A stretch of DNA of 64,000 bases. Origin: Lachnospiraceae bacterium. GTDB lineage: Bacteria; Bacillota; Clostridia; Lachnospirales; Lachnospiraceae. The notes under the pieces were generated by a model. The model was not told where the DNA came from. It did no database searches and saw nothing but the letters and a program-made list of their open reading frames with translations. Both the position numbers and the translations under genes were made by a program. This document shows positions 27,290-37,159 of the stretch, piece by piece (position 1 is the first letter of the stretch; every line of letters starts with the position of its first letter). Location: positions 156,193 through 220,192 of the forward strand of contig JAGBHK010000022.1 in assembly GCA_017935565.1 (NCBI GenBank), in the 5' to 3' direction.

Positions 27290-27964
27290 TTGGAATATAA
27301 GATTGCAGAGAAATTTGTGAGTATAAATGGCGAAGGAACTAAAGCGGGACAGTTAGCTGTATTCATTCGTTTGTGTGGATGTAATTTAAACTGTAGTTAC
27401 TGTGATACGAAGTGGGCAAATGAAAAAGATGTTCCATTTACACTAATGACAGAAGAAGAGTTAGCTTCATATGTCGAGGATACAGGTGTTAAAAATATTA
27501 CACTTACAGGTGGAGAACCATTGCTTGATAAAGATAATGAAGATGTAAAATTGTTATTAAGTAGATTATCAAAAATTAAAGATGTATTCATTGAAATTGA
27601 AACCAATGGAAGCATAGCGATTGAGCAGTTTAAAGATGTTGCTACAAATATTAGTTTTACAATGGATTACAAACTTCCATCAAGTAATATGGAAGAATTG
27701 ATGTGCTTGGATAACTTCAATCATCTTCGCAGTATGGATACTGTGAAATTTGTTGCAGGCTCTGAAAATGATTTGAAAAAAGTGAAAGAAATAATTAAGA
27801 AATATAAACTTACAGAGAAATGTAATGTGTATATTAGTCCTGTGTTTGGTAATATTGAACCAGTTGATATTGTGGATTTCATGATAACTAATAAGTTAAA
27901 TGATGTAAATCTACAGTTGCAATTACACAAAATTATTTGGGACCCAGAGAAAAAGGGCGTTTAA
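27290..27964 (+). CDS. queE: 7-carboxy-7-deazaguanine synthase
   Basis: QueE is a radical SAM enzyme that makes 7-carboxy-7-deazaguanine from QueD's product. The 224-residue protein begins with FVSINGEGTKAGQLAVFIRL and has the cluster-binding C31-x3-C35-x2-C38 (CNLNCSYCDT). TLTGGEPLL is the GGE motif for SAM. The start is TTG 27290 with GGAG 7 bases upstream. Confidence 0.95.
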   Translation: MEYKIAEKFVSINGEGTKAGQLAVFIRLCGCNLNCSYCDTKWANEKDVPFTLMTEEELASYVEDTGVKNITLTGGEPLLDKDNEDVKLLLSRLSKIKDVFIEIETNGSIAIEQFKDVATNISFTMDYKLPSSNMEELMCLDNFNHLRSMDTVKFVAGSENDLKKVKEIIKKYKLTEKCNVYISPVFGNIEPVDIVDFMITNKLNDVNLQLQLHKIIWDPEKKGV

Positions 27965-27988
27965 TGAAAGTTGGAATGGAGAAAAGAA

Positions 27989-28570
27989 ATGGCGATTAAT
28001 ACAGAAGCAATAGAAATGCATATTAGAGGAATAATTGAAGCGTTGGGTGATGACCCTGAAAGAGAAGGTTTAAAAGATACACCTAAAAGAGTTGCGCGTA
28101 TGTACAATGAAGTTTTTGAAGGTATGAACTATTCGAATGATGAAATTGCTGAAATGTTCGATAAGACTTTTGAAGATGAGATTCAATATGCAAATAATTC
28201 AGGAGATATGGTAATCGTTAGAGATATTGATGTTTTTAGTTACTGTGAGCATCACATTGCACTTATGTATGATATGAAGGTTACAGTTGCTTATTTACCA
28301 AAGGGAAAAGTTATTGGTCTTAGCAAAATTGCAAGAATTGCAGATATGGTATGTAAGAGATTGCAGTTGCAGGAAAGAATTGGCTCTGATATTGCTGAAA
28401 TTATGCAAAAAATCACAGGTTCTGAGGATGTAGCTGTATTGATTGAAGGTAGTCATAGCTGTATGAGTGCAAGAGGGATTAAAAAGACCAATGCAAAAAC
28501 ATATACAACAACGTTACGAGGTAAATTTCAAACAGACTCAGCATTGGTTGCGAGAGTAGACAGGAGGTAA
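27989..28570 (+). CDS. folE: GTP cyclohydrolase I
   Basis: FolE opens GTP to dihydroneopterin triphosphate, the shared first step of queuosine and folate synthesis. The 193-residue protein shows TPKRVARMY, the zinc site C86-E-H-H89 and C158 (SHSCMSARG), and the substrate-binding GLSKIARI. The Cys and His ligands mark the zinc-dependent type IA. The ATG at 27989 has GGAG 7 bases upstream; an in-frame TTG at 27971 precedes that site. Its place inside the que operon suggests a dedicated supply for preQ1. Confidence 0.95.
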   Translation: MAINTEAIEMHIRGIIEALGDDPEREGLKDTPKRVARMYNEVFEGMNYSNDEIAEMFDKTFEDEIQYANNSGDMVIVRDIDVFSYCEHHIALMYDMKVTVAYLPKGKVIGLSKIARIADMVCKRLQLQERIGSDIAEIMQKITGSEDVAVLIEGSHSCMSARGIKKTNAKTYTTTLRGKFQTDSALVARVDRR

Positions 28571-28573
28571 TTT

Positions 28574-29269
28574 ATGAAGGCATTAGTTTTGTTTAGTGGT
28601 GGTGTGGATTCGTCTACTTGCTTGGCATTAGCAGTAGAGAAGTATGGAAGTGAGAATGTTATAGCATTATCAATTTCCTATGGACAGAAACATGAAAGAG
28701 AAATTGAGTCGGCTGAGGCAATTGCAAAACATTATAATGTTAAATTAATGTATATTAATTTGGCAAAATTGTTTTTGTATAGTGATTCTTCATTACTTTC
28801 GCATTCAGATAAGGAAATTCCTCATGAAGAATATGCGGCGCAACTAGAAAAAACACATGGAACTCCTGTGTCTACTTATGTTCCATTTAGAAATGGTTTA
28901 TTCCTTGCTACTGCAGCAAATATTGCTATTTCAAAGGGCTGCGAAGTTATTTATTATGGTGCCCATAGTGATGATGCAGCAGGAAATGCATATCCGGATT
29001 GTAGTGATGTTTTCAATGATGCAATGAACAAGGCAATATACGAAGGTAGTGGAAGAAGTGTGCATATTGAGGCGCCTTTTGTTAACTTGAACAAAGCAGG
29101 GATTGTTCGCGAGGGATTGAGACTAAAGGTTCCTTATGAATATTCATGGAGCTGCTATGAAGGTGATGAGAAACCATGTTGTAAATGTGGTACATGTCTT
29201 GATAGAATTAAGGCATTTAAGGAAAATGGAGTTGATGATCCATTGCTTGTTAAATATAAATTAGTTTAA
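28574..29269 (+). CDS. queC: 7-cyano-7-deazaguanine synthase
   Basis: QueC makes preQ0 from 7-carboxy-7-deazaguanine, ammonia and ATP. The 231-residue protein has the PP-loop SGGVDSS (residues 8-14) and the C-terminal zinc Cys cluster [15 protein letters not shown]. It starts 3 bases after folE with AGGAGG overlapping the folE stop region. Confidence 0.96.
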   Translation: MKALVLFSGGVDSSTCLALAVEKYGSENVIALSISYGQKHEREIESAEAIAKHYNVKLMYINLAKLFLYSDSSLLSHSDKEIPHEEYAAQLEKTHGTPVSTYVPFRNGLFLATAANIAISKGCEVIYYGAHSDDAAGNAYPDCSDVFNDAMNKAIYEGSGRSVHIEAPFVNLNKAGIVREGLRLKVPYEYSWSCYEGDEKPCCKCGTCLDRIKAFKENGVDDPLLVKYKLV

Positions 29270-29282
29270 TTTGGAGGCAAAA

Positions 29283-29780
29283 ATGAGCGGAAGAAGTATG
29301 GAGGAGACAGAAGGTATAAGTCTTCTTGGAAATCAAGGAACAAAGTATCCGGATAATTACGCACCGGAAGTGTTGGAGACATTTATAAATAAACATATGG
29401 ATAATGACTATTTTGTTAAGTTTAATTGTCCTGAGTTTACAAGTCTTTGTCCAATTACAGGGCAACCAGATTTTGCAACAATAACAATATCTTACATTCC
29501 TGATGTAAGAATGGTTGAGAGTAAGTCTTTGAAATTATATTTATTCAGTTTTAGAAATCATGGTGATTTTCATGAAGATTGCGTAAATATTATTATGAAA
29601 GACCTTATCAAACTGATGGATCCTAAATATATTGAAGTATGGGGAAAATTCACACCAAGAGGCGGAATTTCAATAGATCCATACTGTAATTATGGAAAAC
29701 CAGGAACAAAATGGGAAGAAATGGCAAACAACAGATTGCTTCAACATGATATGTATCCTGAAAGGGTGGATAATAGATAA
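29283..29780 (+). CDS. queF: NADPH-dependent 7-cyano-7-deazaguanine reductase
   Basis: QueF reduces preQ0 to preQ1, the ligand of the riboswitch at 26713. The 165-residue unimodular protein has the catalytic C56 in [15 protein letters not shown] and the [20 protein letters not shown]/substrate motif. The ATG at 29283 has GGAGG upstream. It is the last gene of the operon. The later enzymes Tgt and QueA are not in this window. Confidence 0.96.
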   Translation: MSGRSMEETEGISLLGNQGTKYPDNYAPEVLETFINKHMDNDYFVKFNCPEFTSLCPITGQPDFATITISYIPDVRMVESKSLKLYLFSFRNHGDFHEDCVNIIMKDLIKLMDPKYIEVWGKFTPRGGISIDPYCNYGKPGTKWEEMANNRLLQHDMYPERVDNR

Positions 29781-29823
29781 ATACCACTAAAAACAAATCA
29801 ATATTAAAAATGTCAAAAATCCG

Positions 29824-29852
29824 TTTAAATATTTATTGTTTTATGATATAAT
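29824..29852 (+). promoter_or_regulatory. candidate promoter for the deacetylase-bactofilin genes
   Basis: TTTAAA (29824-29829) and a perfect TATAAT (29847-29852) are 17 bases apart. AAAATCCG (29816-29823) and CGGATTTT (29859-29866) flank the promoter as an inverted repeat and might be a regulator site. Confidence 0.5.
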
Positions 29853-29914
29853 ATTATACGGATTTTGGATTTTATAATATCCTGTATTTCCAATATGATT
29901 TGGAGGTGGATTTA

Positions 29915-30928
29915 TTGTCAGATACTAATCAGCCAAATGAGGTTGTAAGCGACAGAAGACGTCGAGTAAATAGATTGAAAAAAATGATAATAATTACAGC
30001 CTTGATACTAATCATTATTCCAATTATATTATGCGTATTTCTTATGATAAAAGTATCGAGTCTGCAAAAAACAGTAGATGAGTTGATGGATTTAAAGCAA
30101 AGTGGTGCTATCGTCGCTCAGAAGAATAATAGTGGTAAAACATATTATGTGTATGCCAGTGATTTACAGAAAAATGAGCAAACATTAGATTATATTATTG
30201 AGTCGAAACCACTTGATAATTCCAATGACATTGCATCAACGGACGATGCAGGAGTGGGTGATATAATTGTTGATGACACTCAAGATGATATCGAAAAAGA
30301 AGAACAAGTTGATACAGGAAAATATGTCTACTTAACTTTCGATGATGGACCCAGTATTCAAACTGAAAAGATTCTTGAGATATTAGACGAACATAATGTA
30401 AAGGCTACATTTTTTGTAGTTGGAAAAAACGATGAAGAATCATATGCCAGATATAAGGCTATTGTAGATAGTGGTAATTCAATTGGTCTTCATTCATACA
30501 CACATGATTATGCACAGATATATGCTTCTGTGGAAAATTTTGAAGCAGATTTAAATAGAATCAGTGATACAGTGTACGAAGCTACGGGGGTACGAACTAT
30601 GTTGTACAGATTCCCTGGCGGTAGTTCAAATTCAATTGCTGATGATATATATGTATTTACAAAGTATTTAACTGAACATGGCTATACATATTATGACTGG
30701 AACTCATCAAGTAGAGATGCAGCTTCAGTAATGCCTACAAAGGAAGCTATTATAGAGACAGTGCTTTCAGAGGTTAGTGGCAAGGACAATGTAGTTGTGT
30801 TGATGCATGATTCTGCGAGAAAAGAATCGACTGTTGAGGCTTTACCGGAATTGATTGTAAAACTTAAAGAAATGGGTTATACAATCAAAGGTCTTGATGA
30901 AAATTCTAAACCGGTACAACATAGATAA
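29915..30928 (+). CDS. membrane-anchored polysaccharide deacetylase (NodB homology)
   Basis: This 337-residue protein has a basic N-terminus, one membrane segment (about residues 23-45), a linker of about 85 residues and a NodB deacetylase domain. The metal-site residues are visible: D143-D144 in YLTFDDGPS and H193/H197 in HSYTHDY. LYRFPGGSSN and VVLMHDS complete the family pattern. It probably deacetylates GlcNAc or MurNAc of peptidoglycan outside the cell, giving lysozyme resistance. The start is TTG 29915 with GGAGGTGG 5 bases upstream. Bactofilin follows 22 bases later. Confidence 0.9.
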   Translation: MSDTNQPNEVVSDRRRRVNRLKKMIIITALILIIIPIILCVFLMIKVSSLQKTVDELMDLKQSGAIVAQKNNSGKTYYVYASDLQKNEQTLDYIIESKPLDNSNDIASTDDAGVGDIIVDDTQDDIEKEEQVDTGKYVYLTFDDGPSIQTEKILEILDEHNVKATFFVVGKNDEESYARYKAIVDSGNSIGLHSYTHDYAQIYASVENFEADLNRISDTVYEATGVRTMLYRFPGGSSNSIADDIYVFTKYLTEHGYTYYDWNSSSRDAASVMPTKEAIIETVLSEVSGKDNVVVLMHDSARKESTVEALPELIVKLKEMGYTIKGLDENSKPVQHR

Positions 30929-30950
30929 AATATTTTGATGGAGGAAAAAC

Positions 30951-31745
30951 ATGAGTTTTTTAAAGGAATTAAAAGAAGATTTTGGACAGGCAATGAACGA
31001 GTTGATAAATGACGAGGCTGTGGAAGAAACAGCACAGGCAGAAAATGTAGAAGAACCAGTTGCCGAAGAAACAGCACAGGAAGTATCTGATGAAGCAGAA
31101 GTTAACACATTGGATATGGATTCGATTAATGAAATGTTATCAGATGATAGTGTATCTGAAGAAACTGTAGTGGAGGAAGATATGGATAGTGCAATGTTAC
31201 AGGATATTTTGGATGAACTTGAAGAAGATGAAGAAGAGGTTGAAGAAGAAACTGTAGAAGAGACAGTGACAGACGATGATGTTGCCTCTGATGAAGTTAC
31301 AGAGATTACAAAAGGTACTGTAATCGAAGGTAATATTTCATCAAATGGTTCATTGAATGTATATGGTAAGATTAAAGGTAATGTATCATGTAAGGGCAAA
31401 TTGATGATAGCAGGTGTTATTGTTGGTGAGTCTAGTGCAAAAGAGATTTTTGTAAACAATGCAAATGTTGATGGTGATATTAAGAGTGAAGGTACTATTA
31501 AGATTGCAAATGGTTCAGTAATTATCGGTAATGTTATTGCTACATCAGCAGTTGTTGCTGGTGCTGTAAAGGGTGATATCGATGTGCATGGTCCTGTAAT
31601 CGTTGATGGTACAGCTGTAGTAAAGGGTGATATTAAATCTCGTTCAGTACAGATTAACAATGGTGCTGCTATTGAAGGTTTCTGTTCACAGTGCTACGCT
31701 GATATTGATTACAAGGCATTGTTTGATGAAACATTTGGTAAATAA
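30951..31745 (+). CDS. bactofilin family polymer-forming protein
   Basis: This 264-residue protein has a very acidic N-terminal half (Glu/Asp/Val-rich, about residues 15-110) and a bactofilin domain (about 115-245). The domain is a right-handed beta-helix with recurring G-x-I/V-x-G-(N/D)-(I/V) turns (GTVIEGNIS, KIKGNVSCKG, GDIKSEGTIKIANG). Bactofilins self-assemble into filaments that position wall enzymes. The adjacent deacetylase suggests local wall modification. The long acidic extension is unusual for the family. It is 19 bases before pyrH. Confidence 0.88.
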   Translation: MSFLKELKEDFGQAMNELINDEAVEETAQAENVEEPVAEETAQEVSDEAEVNTLDMDSINEMLSDDSVSEETVVEEDMDSAMLQDILDELEEDEEEVEEETVEETVTDDDVASDEVTEITKGTVIEGNISSNGSLNVYGKIKGNVSCKGKLMIAGVIVGESSAKEIFVNNANVDGDIKSEGTIKIANGSVIIGNVIATSAVVAGAVKGDIDVHGPVIVDGTAVVKGDIKSRSVQINNGAAIEGFCSQCYADIDYKALFDETFGK

Positions 31746-31764
31746 GTGAAAGGAAATAATTCTT

Positions 31765-32469
31765 ATGAGCGAATACAAGAGAGTTGTTTTAAAACTTAGC
31801 GGAGAAGCTTTGGCAGGAGATAAGAAAACTGGATTTGATGAAGCTACAGTTGTTGGTGTTGCTAAACAGGTTAAAGTTTTAGTAGACCAGGGAATTGAAG
31901 TTGGAATCATTATCGGTGGAGGTAACTTCTGGAGAGGCAGAACTAGTGAGAAGATTGACAGAACAAAGGCTGATGCCATTGGAATGCTTGCTACAGTGAT
32001 GAACTGTATTTATGTATCAGAAATATTTAGAACAGAGGGTATGGACACTCAGGTGCTCACACCATTCGAATGTGGTTCATTTACTAAACTGTTTTCAAAA
32101 GACAGAGTAAATAAGTATTTTTCAAAAGGTATGGTAGTATTTTTCGCAGGCGGTATAGGACATCCTTATTTTTCAACAGATATGGGAACAGTGCTTAGAG
32201 CTATTGAAATCGAAGCTGATGTTGTATTATCTGCTAAATCAATTGATGGTGTATATGATAAGGATCCTGCAAAATATCCAGATGCAAAGAAATTCGATGA
32301 AATTAAGATTGAAGAAATCGTAGATAAGAAACTTGGTGTAATCGATTTAGCAGCAGCGGTGCTTTGTATGGAGAATAAAGTACCTATGTTACTTTTTGGA
32401 TTAAATGAAGAAAACAGCATTATTAATACTGTAACAGGAAAGTTCACAGGAACAAAGATAATAGTGTAG
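31765..32469 (+). CDS. pyrH: UMP kinase
   Basis: PyrH phosphorylates UMP to UDP with ATP. The 234-residue amino-acid-kinase-fold protein starts YKRVVLKLSGEALAG and has IIIGGGNFWRGR and the late TGKFTGTKI. It leads the conserved pyrH-frr-uppS-cdsA-dxr-rseP series. rpsB and tsf, usual upstream neighbours, are absent. Confidence 0.96.
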   Translation: MSEYKRVVLKLSGEALAGDKKTGFDEATVVGVAKQVKVLVDQGIEVGIIIGGGNFWRGRTSEKIDRTKADAIGMLATVMNCIYVSEIFRTEGMDTQVLTPFECGSFTKLFSKDRVNKYFSKGMVVFFAGGIGHPYFSTDMGTVLRAIEIEADVVLSAKSIDGVYDKDPAKYPDAKKFDEIKIEEIVDKKLGVIDLAAAVLCMENKVPMLLFGLNEENSIINTVTGKFTGTKIIV

Positions 32470-32497
32470 ATTATTATAAGTTGAAAGGAATAAGAAA

Positions 32498-33052
32498 ATG
32501 GATAGCAGATTAACACAATTTGAAGAAAAAATGGAAAAATCATTAGACAGTTTATTAAATGAATATGCTTCAATTAGAGCAGGAAGAGCGAATCCACATA
32601 TTTTGGATAAGTTAAAAGTAGATTATTATGGTACACCTACACCATTCCAGCAGGTGGCTAATATTTCGGTTCCAGAAGCTAGAATGATTCAGATTCAGCC
32701 ATGGGAATCAAGCCTTATTAAAGAAATTGAAAGAGCAATTATTTGTTCTGATTTAGGCTTAACACCTTCAAATGATGGTAAGGTTGTAAGATTGGTTTTC
32801 CCTGAACTTACAGAAGACAGAAGAAAAGAATTAGTTAAAGATGTTAAGAAAAAAGGTGAAAATGCTAAGGTTGCTGTAAGAAATGTTAGACGTGATGCTA
32901 ATGATTCTTTAAAGAAGATGAGTAAGGCTAACGAAATATCAGAAGATGAAGCTAAAATTTTAGAAGACGAAGTTCAGAAACTTACAGATAAGTATGTTGC
33001 TGAAATTGATAAGGCTGTAGAAGATAAATCAAAAGAAATCCTTACAGTATAG
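32498..33052 (+). CDS. frr: ribosome recycling factor
   Basis: RRF splits post-termination ribosomes together with EF-G. The 184-residue protein shows [21 protein letters not shown], the highly conserved loop [13 protein letters not shown] and [11 protein letters not shown]. Its length is normal, and it follows pyrH by 28 bases. Confidence 0.97.
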   Translation: MDSRLTQFEEKMEKSLDSLLNEYASIRAGRANPHILDKLKVDYYGTPTPFQQVANISVPEARMIQIQPWESSLIKEIERAIICSDLGLTPSNDGKVVRLVFPELTEDRRKELVKDVKKKGENAKVAVRNVRRDANDSLKKMSKANEISEDEAKILEDEVQKLTDKYVAEIDKAVEDKSKEILTV

Positions 33053-33060
33053 TGAATACA

Positions 33061-33090
33061 AAAGGGGGCGTGAAATGCCCCCTTTATCTT
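33061..33090 (+). terminator. intercistronic hairpin between frr and uppS
   Basis: AAAGGGGGC pairs with GCCCCCTTT across a short loop, followed by ATCTTT. The T tract is weak, so partial termination or mRNA stabilisation is likely. Confidence 0.55.
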
Positions 33091-33107
33091 TAGGAGACAA
33101 GCGAGTT

Positions 33108-33824
33108 ATGTCAAAGGAATTGAATATACCACAGCATGTGGCAATTATATTAGATGGCAATGGAAGATGGGCTAAAAAGAGAATGATGCCTAGAAATTAT
33201 GGTCATGCTAAAGGTGCAAAGACTGTTGAACAGATTTGTGAAGATGCTTATAAAATGGGGATTAAGTATCTTACAGTGTATGCATTTTCTACTGAAAATT
33301 GGAAAAGACCACAAGAGGAAGTAGATGCATTAATGAAATTACTTAGAGATTATTTGTCTGAGTGTATTGAAAAGGCGAATAAAAATGATATGGTAATTAG
33401 AGTTATTGGTGATAAAACAGGTTTAAGCGATGATATTAGAGAAAAAATTGATGAATTATGGGAAGCATCAAAGAATAATACAGGCTTAAATTTTACCATT
33501 GCAATTAATTATGGCAGTAGAGATGAAATAAAGAGAGCTGTTAAATGTATTGCACAGGACACAAAAGAGAATAAAATAACAGTGGATGATATAGATGAAA
33601 GTTTGATTTCACAGTATTTAGACACAAAAGGGATACCTGATCCTGACTTGTTGATAAGAACTAGTGGTGAGCAAAGATTGTCAAATTATTTATTGTGGCA
33701 GCTTGCATATACAGAATTCTATTTTACAGATGTTTTATGGCCTGACTTTACAAAGAAGGATTTAGAACAAGCTGTGGAACAATATAACAAAAGAGAAAGA
33801 AAGTTTGGAACGGTAAAATCGTAA
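33108..33824 (+). CDS. uppS: isoprenyl transferase (undecaprenyl diphosphate synthase)
   Basis: UppS condenses isopentenyl diphosphate into C55 undecaprenyl diphosphate, the lipid carrier used by MraY. The 238-residue protein has HVAIILDGNGRWAKKR with catalytic D16, NYGHAKGA, TVYAFSTENWKRP, RTSGEQRLSNYLLWQ and the final YTEFYFTDVLWPDF. I chose the ATG at 33108, which has GGAG upstream. An ATG at 33075 lies inside the preceding hairpin. Confidence 0.95.
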   Translation: MSKELNIPQHVAIILDGNGRWAKKRMMPRNYGHAKGAKTVEQICEDAYKMGIKYLTVYAFSTENWKRPQEEVDALMKLLRDYLSECIEKANKNDMVIRVIGDKTGLSDDIREKIDELWEASKNNTGLNFTIAINYGSRDEIKRAVKCIAQDTKENKITVDDIDESLISQYLDTKGIPDPDLLIRTSGEQRLSNYLLWQLAYTEFYFTDVLWPDFTKKDLEQAVEQYNKRERKFGTVKS

Positions 33825-33840
33825 CAGAGAGGGTTAATAG

Positions 33841-34671
33841 ATGGCTGGTATTAAAAATTTAATGACAAAATCATTTTTAGAAAGAGCAATTAGTGGAATA
33901 ATACTTGTTATTATTATTCTTATTGCTGCATTAATAGGTGGAGGAGTAATGTTTGGGTTAACTCTTTGCTTATCAGTTATTGGTATGTATGAAATATATA
34001 AAACTGTGGGCATTGAAAAGAAACTTATAGGTATTGTTGGATATATTGCGTGTGCAGGTTATTATGCACTACTTTATTTCTTCGAGACCAAGTATATTGC
34101 TTTGGCAATTATTGCAACATTACTTGTTATGATGTGTGTTTATGTATTTACATTTCCTAAATATACAACTGAGCAGGCGATGATGGCATTTTTTGGTTTT
34201 GTTTATGTGGCAGTTTTAATGTCTTTTATGTATAGTTTAAGAGCAAGTGAAGGTGGAAAGTTTACTTTTTGGTTGATTTTTATATCTTCATGGGGATGCG
34301 ATACTTGCGCATATCTTACAGGTGTTACATGTGGAAAGCATAAGATGGCACCAGTACTTAGTCCAAAGAAATCTATTGAAGGTGCTGTAGGCGGTGTTGT
34401 AGGTGCTGGATTAATTGGTGCTTTATATGGACACTTTGTTGGTGAATATGTAAGTATTGATAATGCTGTTATTGCATTTGCGATTATTTGTGCGGTAACA
34501 GGTTTAGTTTCTATGATTGGTGATTTAACAGCTTCAGCAGTAAAAAGAAATTATGAAATTAAAGATTACGGCAAATTAATTCCAGGCCACGGTGGTGTGT
34601 TGGATAGATTTGACAGTATTATTTTTACATCACCAATTATATTTTATTTTTTAACATTGATTAATTTCTAA
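33841..34671 (+). CDS. cdsA: phosphatidate cytidylyltransferase
   Basis: CdsA makes CDP-diacylglycerol from phosphatidic acid and CTP. The 276-residue protein has about eight membrane segments and ends with the family signature SAVKRNYEIKDYGKLIPGHG, followed by GVLDRFDS. LSPKKSIEGAVGG is a second hallmark. Confidence 0.95.
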   Translation: MAGIKNLMTKSFLERAISGIILVIIILIAALIGGGVMFGLTLCLSVIGMYEIYKTVGIEKKLIGIVGYIACAGYYALLYFFETKYIALAIIATLLVMMCVYVFTFPKYTTEQAMMAFFGFVYVAVLMSFMYSLRASEGGKFTFWLIFISSWGCDTCAYLTGVTCGKHKMAPVLSPKKSIEGAVGGVVGAGLIGALYGHFVGEYVSIDNAVIAFAIICAVTGLVSMIGDLTASAVKRNYEIKDYGKLIPGHGGVLDRFDSIIFTSPIIFYFLTLINF

Positions 34672-34687
34672 TAGGAGTAGCTAAAAT

Positions 34688-35833
34688 ATGAAAAATATTG
34701 CAATATTGGGTTCAACAGGTTCTATAGGTACACAAACCCTTGATATAGTTAGAAAAAATAATGATTTAAAGGTTATTTCTTTATCTGCAAATAGCAATGT
34801 TGTTTTGTTAGAAGAACAGATAAGAGAATTTATGCCTAAAATTGTTTGCGTATATGATGAAGTCAAGGCAAAAGAACTTAAAACAATGATATCAGACCTT
34901 AATGTTAAGGTTGTTTCAGGAATGGAAGGGCTTATAGAAATTTCTACATTAGATGAGGTTGATGTAGTTGTTACAGCAATTGTTGGAATGATAGGAATAA
35001 GACCAACTATTGCGGTAATAAAGGCGAAGAAGAATATTGCATTAGCAAATAAAGAGACACTTGTCACAGCTGGACATATAATAATTCCGCTAGCTAAGGA
35101 ATATAATGTTAATATATACCCTGTGGATAGTGAGCATAGTGCTATATTTCAATGTTTAAATGGCGAAAAGAAAAGCCAGATAGAAAAGATTATACTCACA
35201 GCTTCAGGTGGCCCATTTAGAGGAAAAACTATTGAGGAAATGAAAAATGTTACAGTGGAAGATGCATTGAAACATCCAAATTGGGCAATGGGTAAAAAAA
35301 TAACCATCGATTCGTCTACAATGGTTAACAAAGGACTTGAAGTTATTGAAGCAAAGTGGTTATTTGATGTTGATTTTGATAATATTCAGGTTCTTATACA
35401 ACCACAAAGCCTAATTCATTCCATGGTGGAGTTTAAGGATGGTAGCGTTATGGCTCAGCTTGGTACTCCTGATATGCGTTTGCCTATTCAATACGCATTA
35501 TATTATCCTGAAAGAAGATTTCTTGATGGTAAGAGAGTTAATTTTTATGAAATTAGCAGCATAACATTCGAAAAGCCAGATATGGAAAATTTCAGAGCGT
35601 TGCGTCTTGCATTTGATGCAGGTAGAAAGGGTGGTTCTATGCCTACTGTATTTAATGCGGCCAATGAACAGGCGGTACAAATGTTCCTTGACAAAAAAAT
35701 AAAATATCTGGATATAGTTGAAATGATTGAGTATGCAATGGAAAATCACAAGTTTATTGATAATCCTAATATTGATGAGATACTAGAAAGTGAAAAGTAT
35801 GCATATGAATGTATAAGAGAGAAGTGGGATTAA
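34688..35833 (+). CDS. dxr: 1-deoxy-D-xylulose 5-phosphate reductoisomerase
   Basis: Dxr makes 2-C-methyl-D-erythritol 4-phosphate, the committed step of the MEP isoprenoid pathway. The 381-residue protein has the NADPH loop GSTGSIGTQ, ANKETLVTAG, PVDSEHSAIFQCL, and the substrate region ASGGPFRG and HPNWAMGKKITIDSSTMVNK. Together with ispG and uppS it ties isoprenoid supply to wall lipid carrier synthesis. Confidence 0.97.
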   Translation: MKNIAILGSTGSIGTQTLDIVRKNNDLKVISLSANSNVVLLEEQIREFMPKIVCVYDEVKAKELKTMISDLNVKVVSGMEGLIEISTLDEVDVVVTAIVGMIGIRPTIAVIKAKKNIALANKETLVTAGHIIIPLAKEYNVNIYPVDSEHSAIFQCLNGEKKSQIEKIILTASGGPFRGKTIEEMKNVTVEDALKHPNWAMGKKITIDSSTMVNKGLEVIEAKWLFDVDFDNIQVLIQPQSLIHSMVEFKDGSVMAQLGTPDMRLPIQYALYYPERRFLDGKRVNFYEISSITFEKPDMENFRALRLAFDAGRKGGSMPTVFNAANEQAVQMFLDKKIKYLDIVEMIEYAMENHKFIDNPNIDEILESEKYAYECIREKWD

Positions 35834-35849
35834 TAGGAGAAGTAAAAAG

Positions 35850-37157
35850 ATGAGTATTTTGATATCAGTTATTATTTTTGGTGTAATAATTTTTATACAC
35901 GAGTTTGGTCATTTCATTATGGCTAAGAAAAATGGTATATATGTTGTTGAATTTTCAATAGGCATGGGTCCAACCTTATTTAAGTTTAAAAAGGGTGAGA
36001 CTGTATATGCGTTGAAAGCATTACCACTTGGTGGTGCATGCCAGATGCTTAATAAAGAAATGGCAGATATGGATATTGAAGGTGCAGATTACGAAAGAGC
36101 ATTCGAAACAAAATCTGTTTGGGCTCGAATGGTTGTAATTGCAGCAGGTCCAGTATTTAACTTTGTATTAGCTTTTGTACTAGCGTTGATAGTTATTGGC
36201 TTTGCAGGATATGATATTCCAGAAGTTCTTATAGTTTCCAATGGTTCGGCTGCACAGGACGCTGGCCTTATGGAAGGCGATATAATTGTTAAATACAATG
36301 GTAAAAAGGTTGATTTATCTCGTGAAGTGTATTTACAGCAGTATATTCATCCTGTATCTGATGAGGAAATAGAGTTAACTGTTCTTCGTGATGGAGAAAA
36401 GATTGATTTAACTATTGAGCCTAAAGAAACAAAGAGATATGCTCTTGGAATTTCTTATACTGCAGATGACAATGAAGCTGTTATTGCAGAAGTAGCAGAT
36501 GAAGGCGCTGCAATGGAAGCTGGTATTGAAGCAGGAGATGTAATTTTAGCAATTAATGATGATGAAATTGCTAATGGTTCTGAATTGAATCAGTATTTAT
36601 CTAGAAATCCATTGACAGAAGATGAAATTGAGATACTCATTAAAAGAGATGGCGAGGAAATTATTAAGACAGTAAGTCCAAGTTATTCAGGAGAATTGTA
36701 TGTTGCTGGATTTAGCTATAATTTAGCGAGAACTGAAGCAAAGGGACTTTCGGTCATTAAATATAGTTTTGCAGAAGTAAAATATCAGATTGTTCAGGTA
36801 TTTGAAAGTTTAGCGATGCTTTTTAAAGGTCAGTTAACTGTAAATGATTTTACAGGACCTGTAGGTATTGCAGATATTATTGATGATGTGTATGAACAAA
36901 GTGAAAGTGGCGGATTTAAAGCAATTTTCCTTAATTTTGCTAATTTCACAATTATGCTTAGTGCGAACTTAGGTGTGATGAATTTATTACCGATACCAGG
37001 TCTTGATGGTGGACGATTGTTGTTCCTTATATATGAAGCAATTGTTGGAAAACCTGTTAAAAAAGAAGAATATATTCATCTTGCAGGTTTGTTGTTATTA
37101 ATGTTATTTGCATTTTATATTATGTTTAAGGATATTGTTAGTTGTATTAGGAGTTAA
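35850..37157 (+). CDS. rseP: RseP-type site-2 intramembrane metalloprotease
   Basis: This 435-residue membrane zinc protease has the HExxH motif H17-E-F-G-H21 in its first membrane segment and the LDG motif with D386 in a C-terminal segment. Two PDZ-like domains lie between them (about residues 125-205 and 205-285). The two-PDZ layout is like E. coli RseP. Family members cleave anti-sigma factors or signal peptide remnants. It lies 16 bases after dxr. Confidence 0.94.
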   Translation: MSILISVIIFGVIIFIHEFGHFIMAKKNGIYVVEFSIGMGPTLFKFKKGETVYALKALPLGGACQMLNKEMADMDIEGADYERAFETKSVWARMVVIAAGPVFNFVLAFVLALIVIGFAGYDIPEVLIVSNGSAAQDAGLMEGDIIVKYNGKKVDLSREVYLQQYIHPVSDEEIELTVLRDGEKIDLTIEPKETKRYALGISYTADDNEAVIAEVADEGAAMEAGIEAGDVILAINDDEIANGSELNQYLSRNPLTEDEIEILIKRDGEEIIKTVSPSYSGELYVAGFSYNLARTEAKGLSVIKYSFAEVKYQIVQVFESLAMLFKGQLTVNDFTGPVGIADIIDDVYEQSESGGFKAIFLNFANFTIMLSANLGVMNLLPIPGLDGGRLLFLIYEAIVGKPVKKEEYIHLAGLLLLMLFAFYIMFKDIVSCIRS

Positions 37158-37159
37158 GA

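Noticed and set aside
30842-31660. Open frame of 272 codons on the minus strand opposite bactofilin
   Set aside because: It is a Ser/Thr-rich shadow of the repetitive Glu/Asp/Val codons of the bactofilin gene, with no ribosome binding site or recognisable fold.
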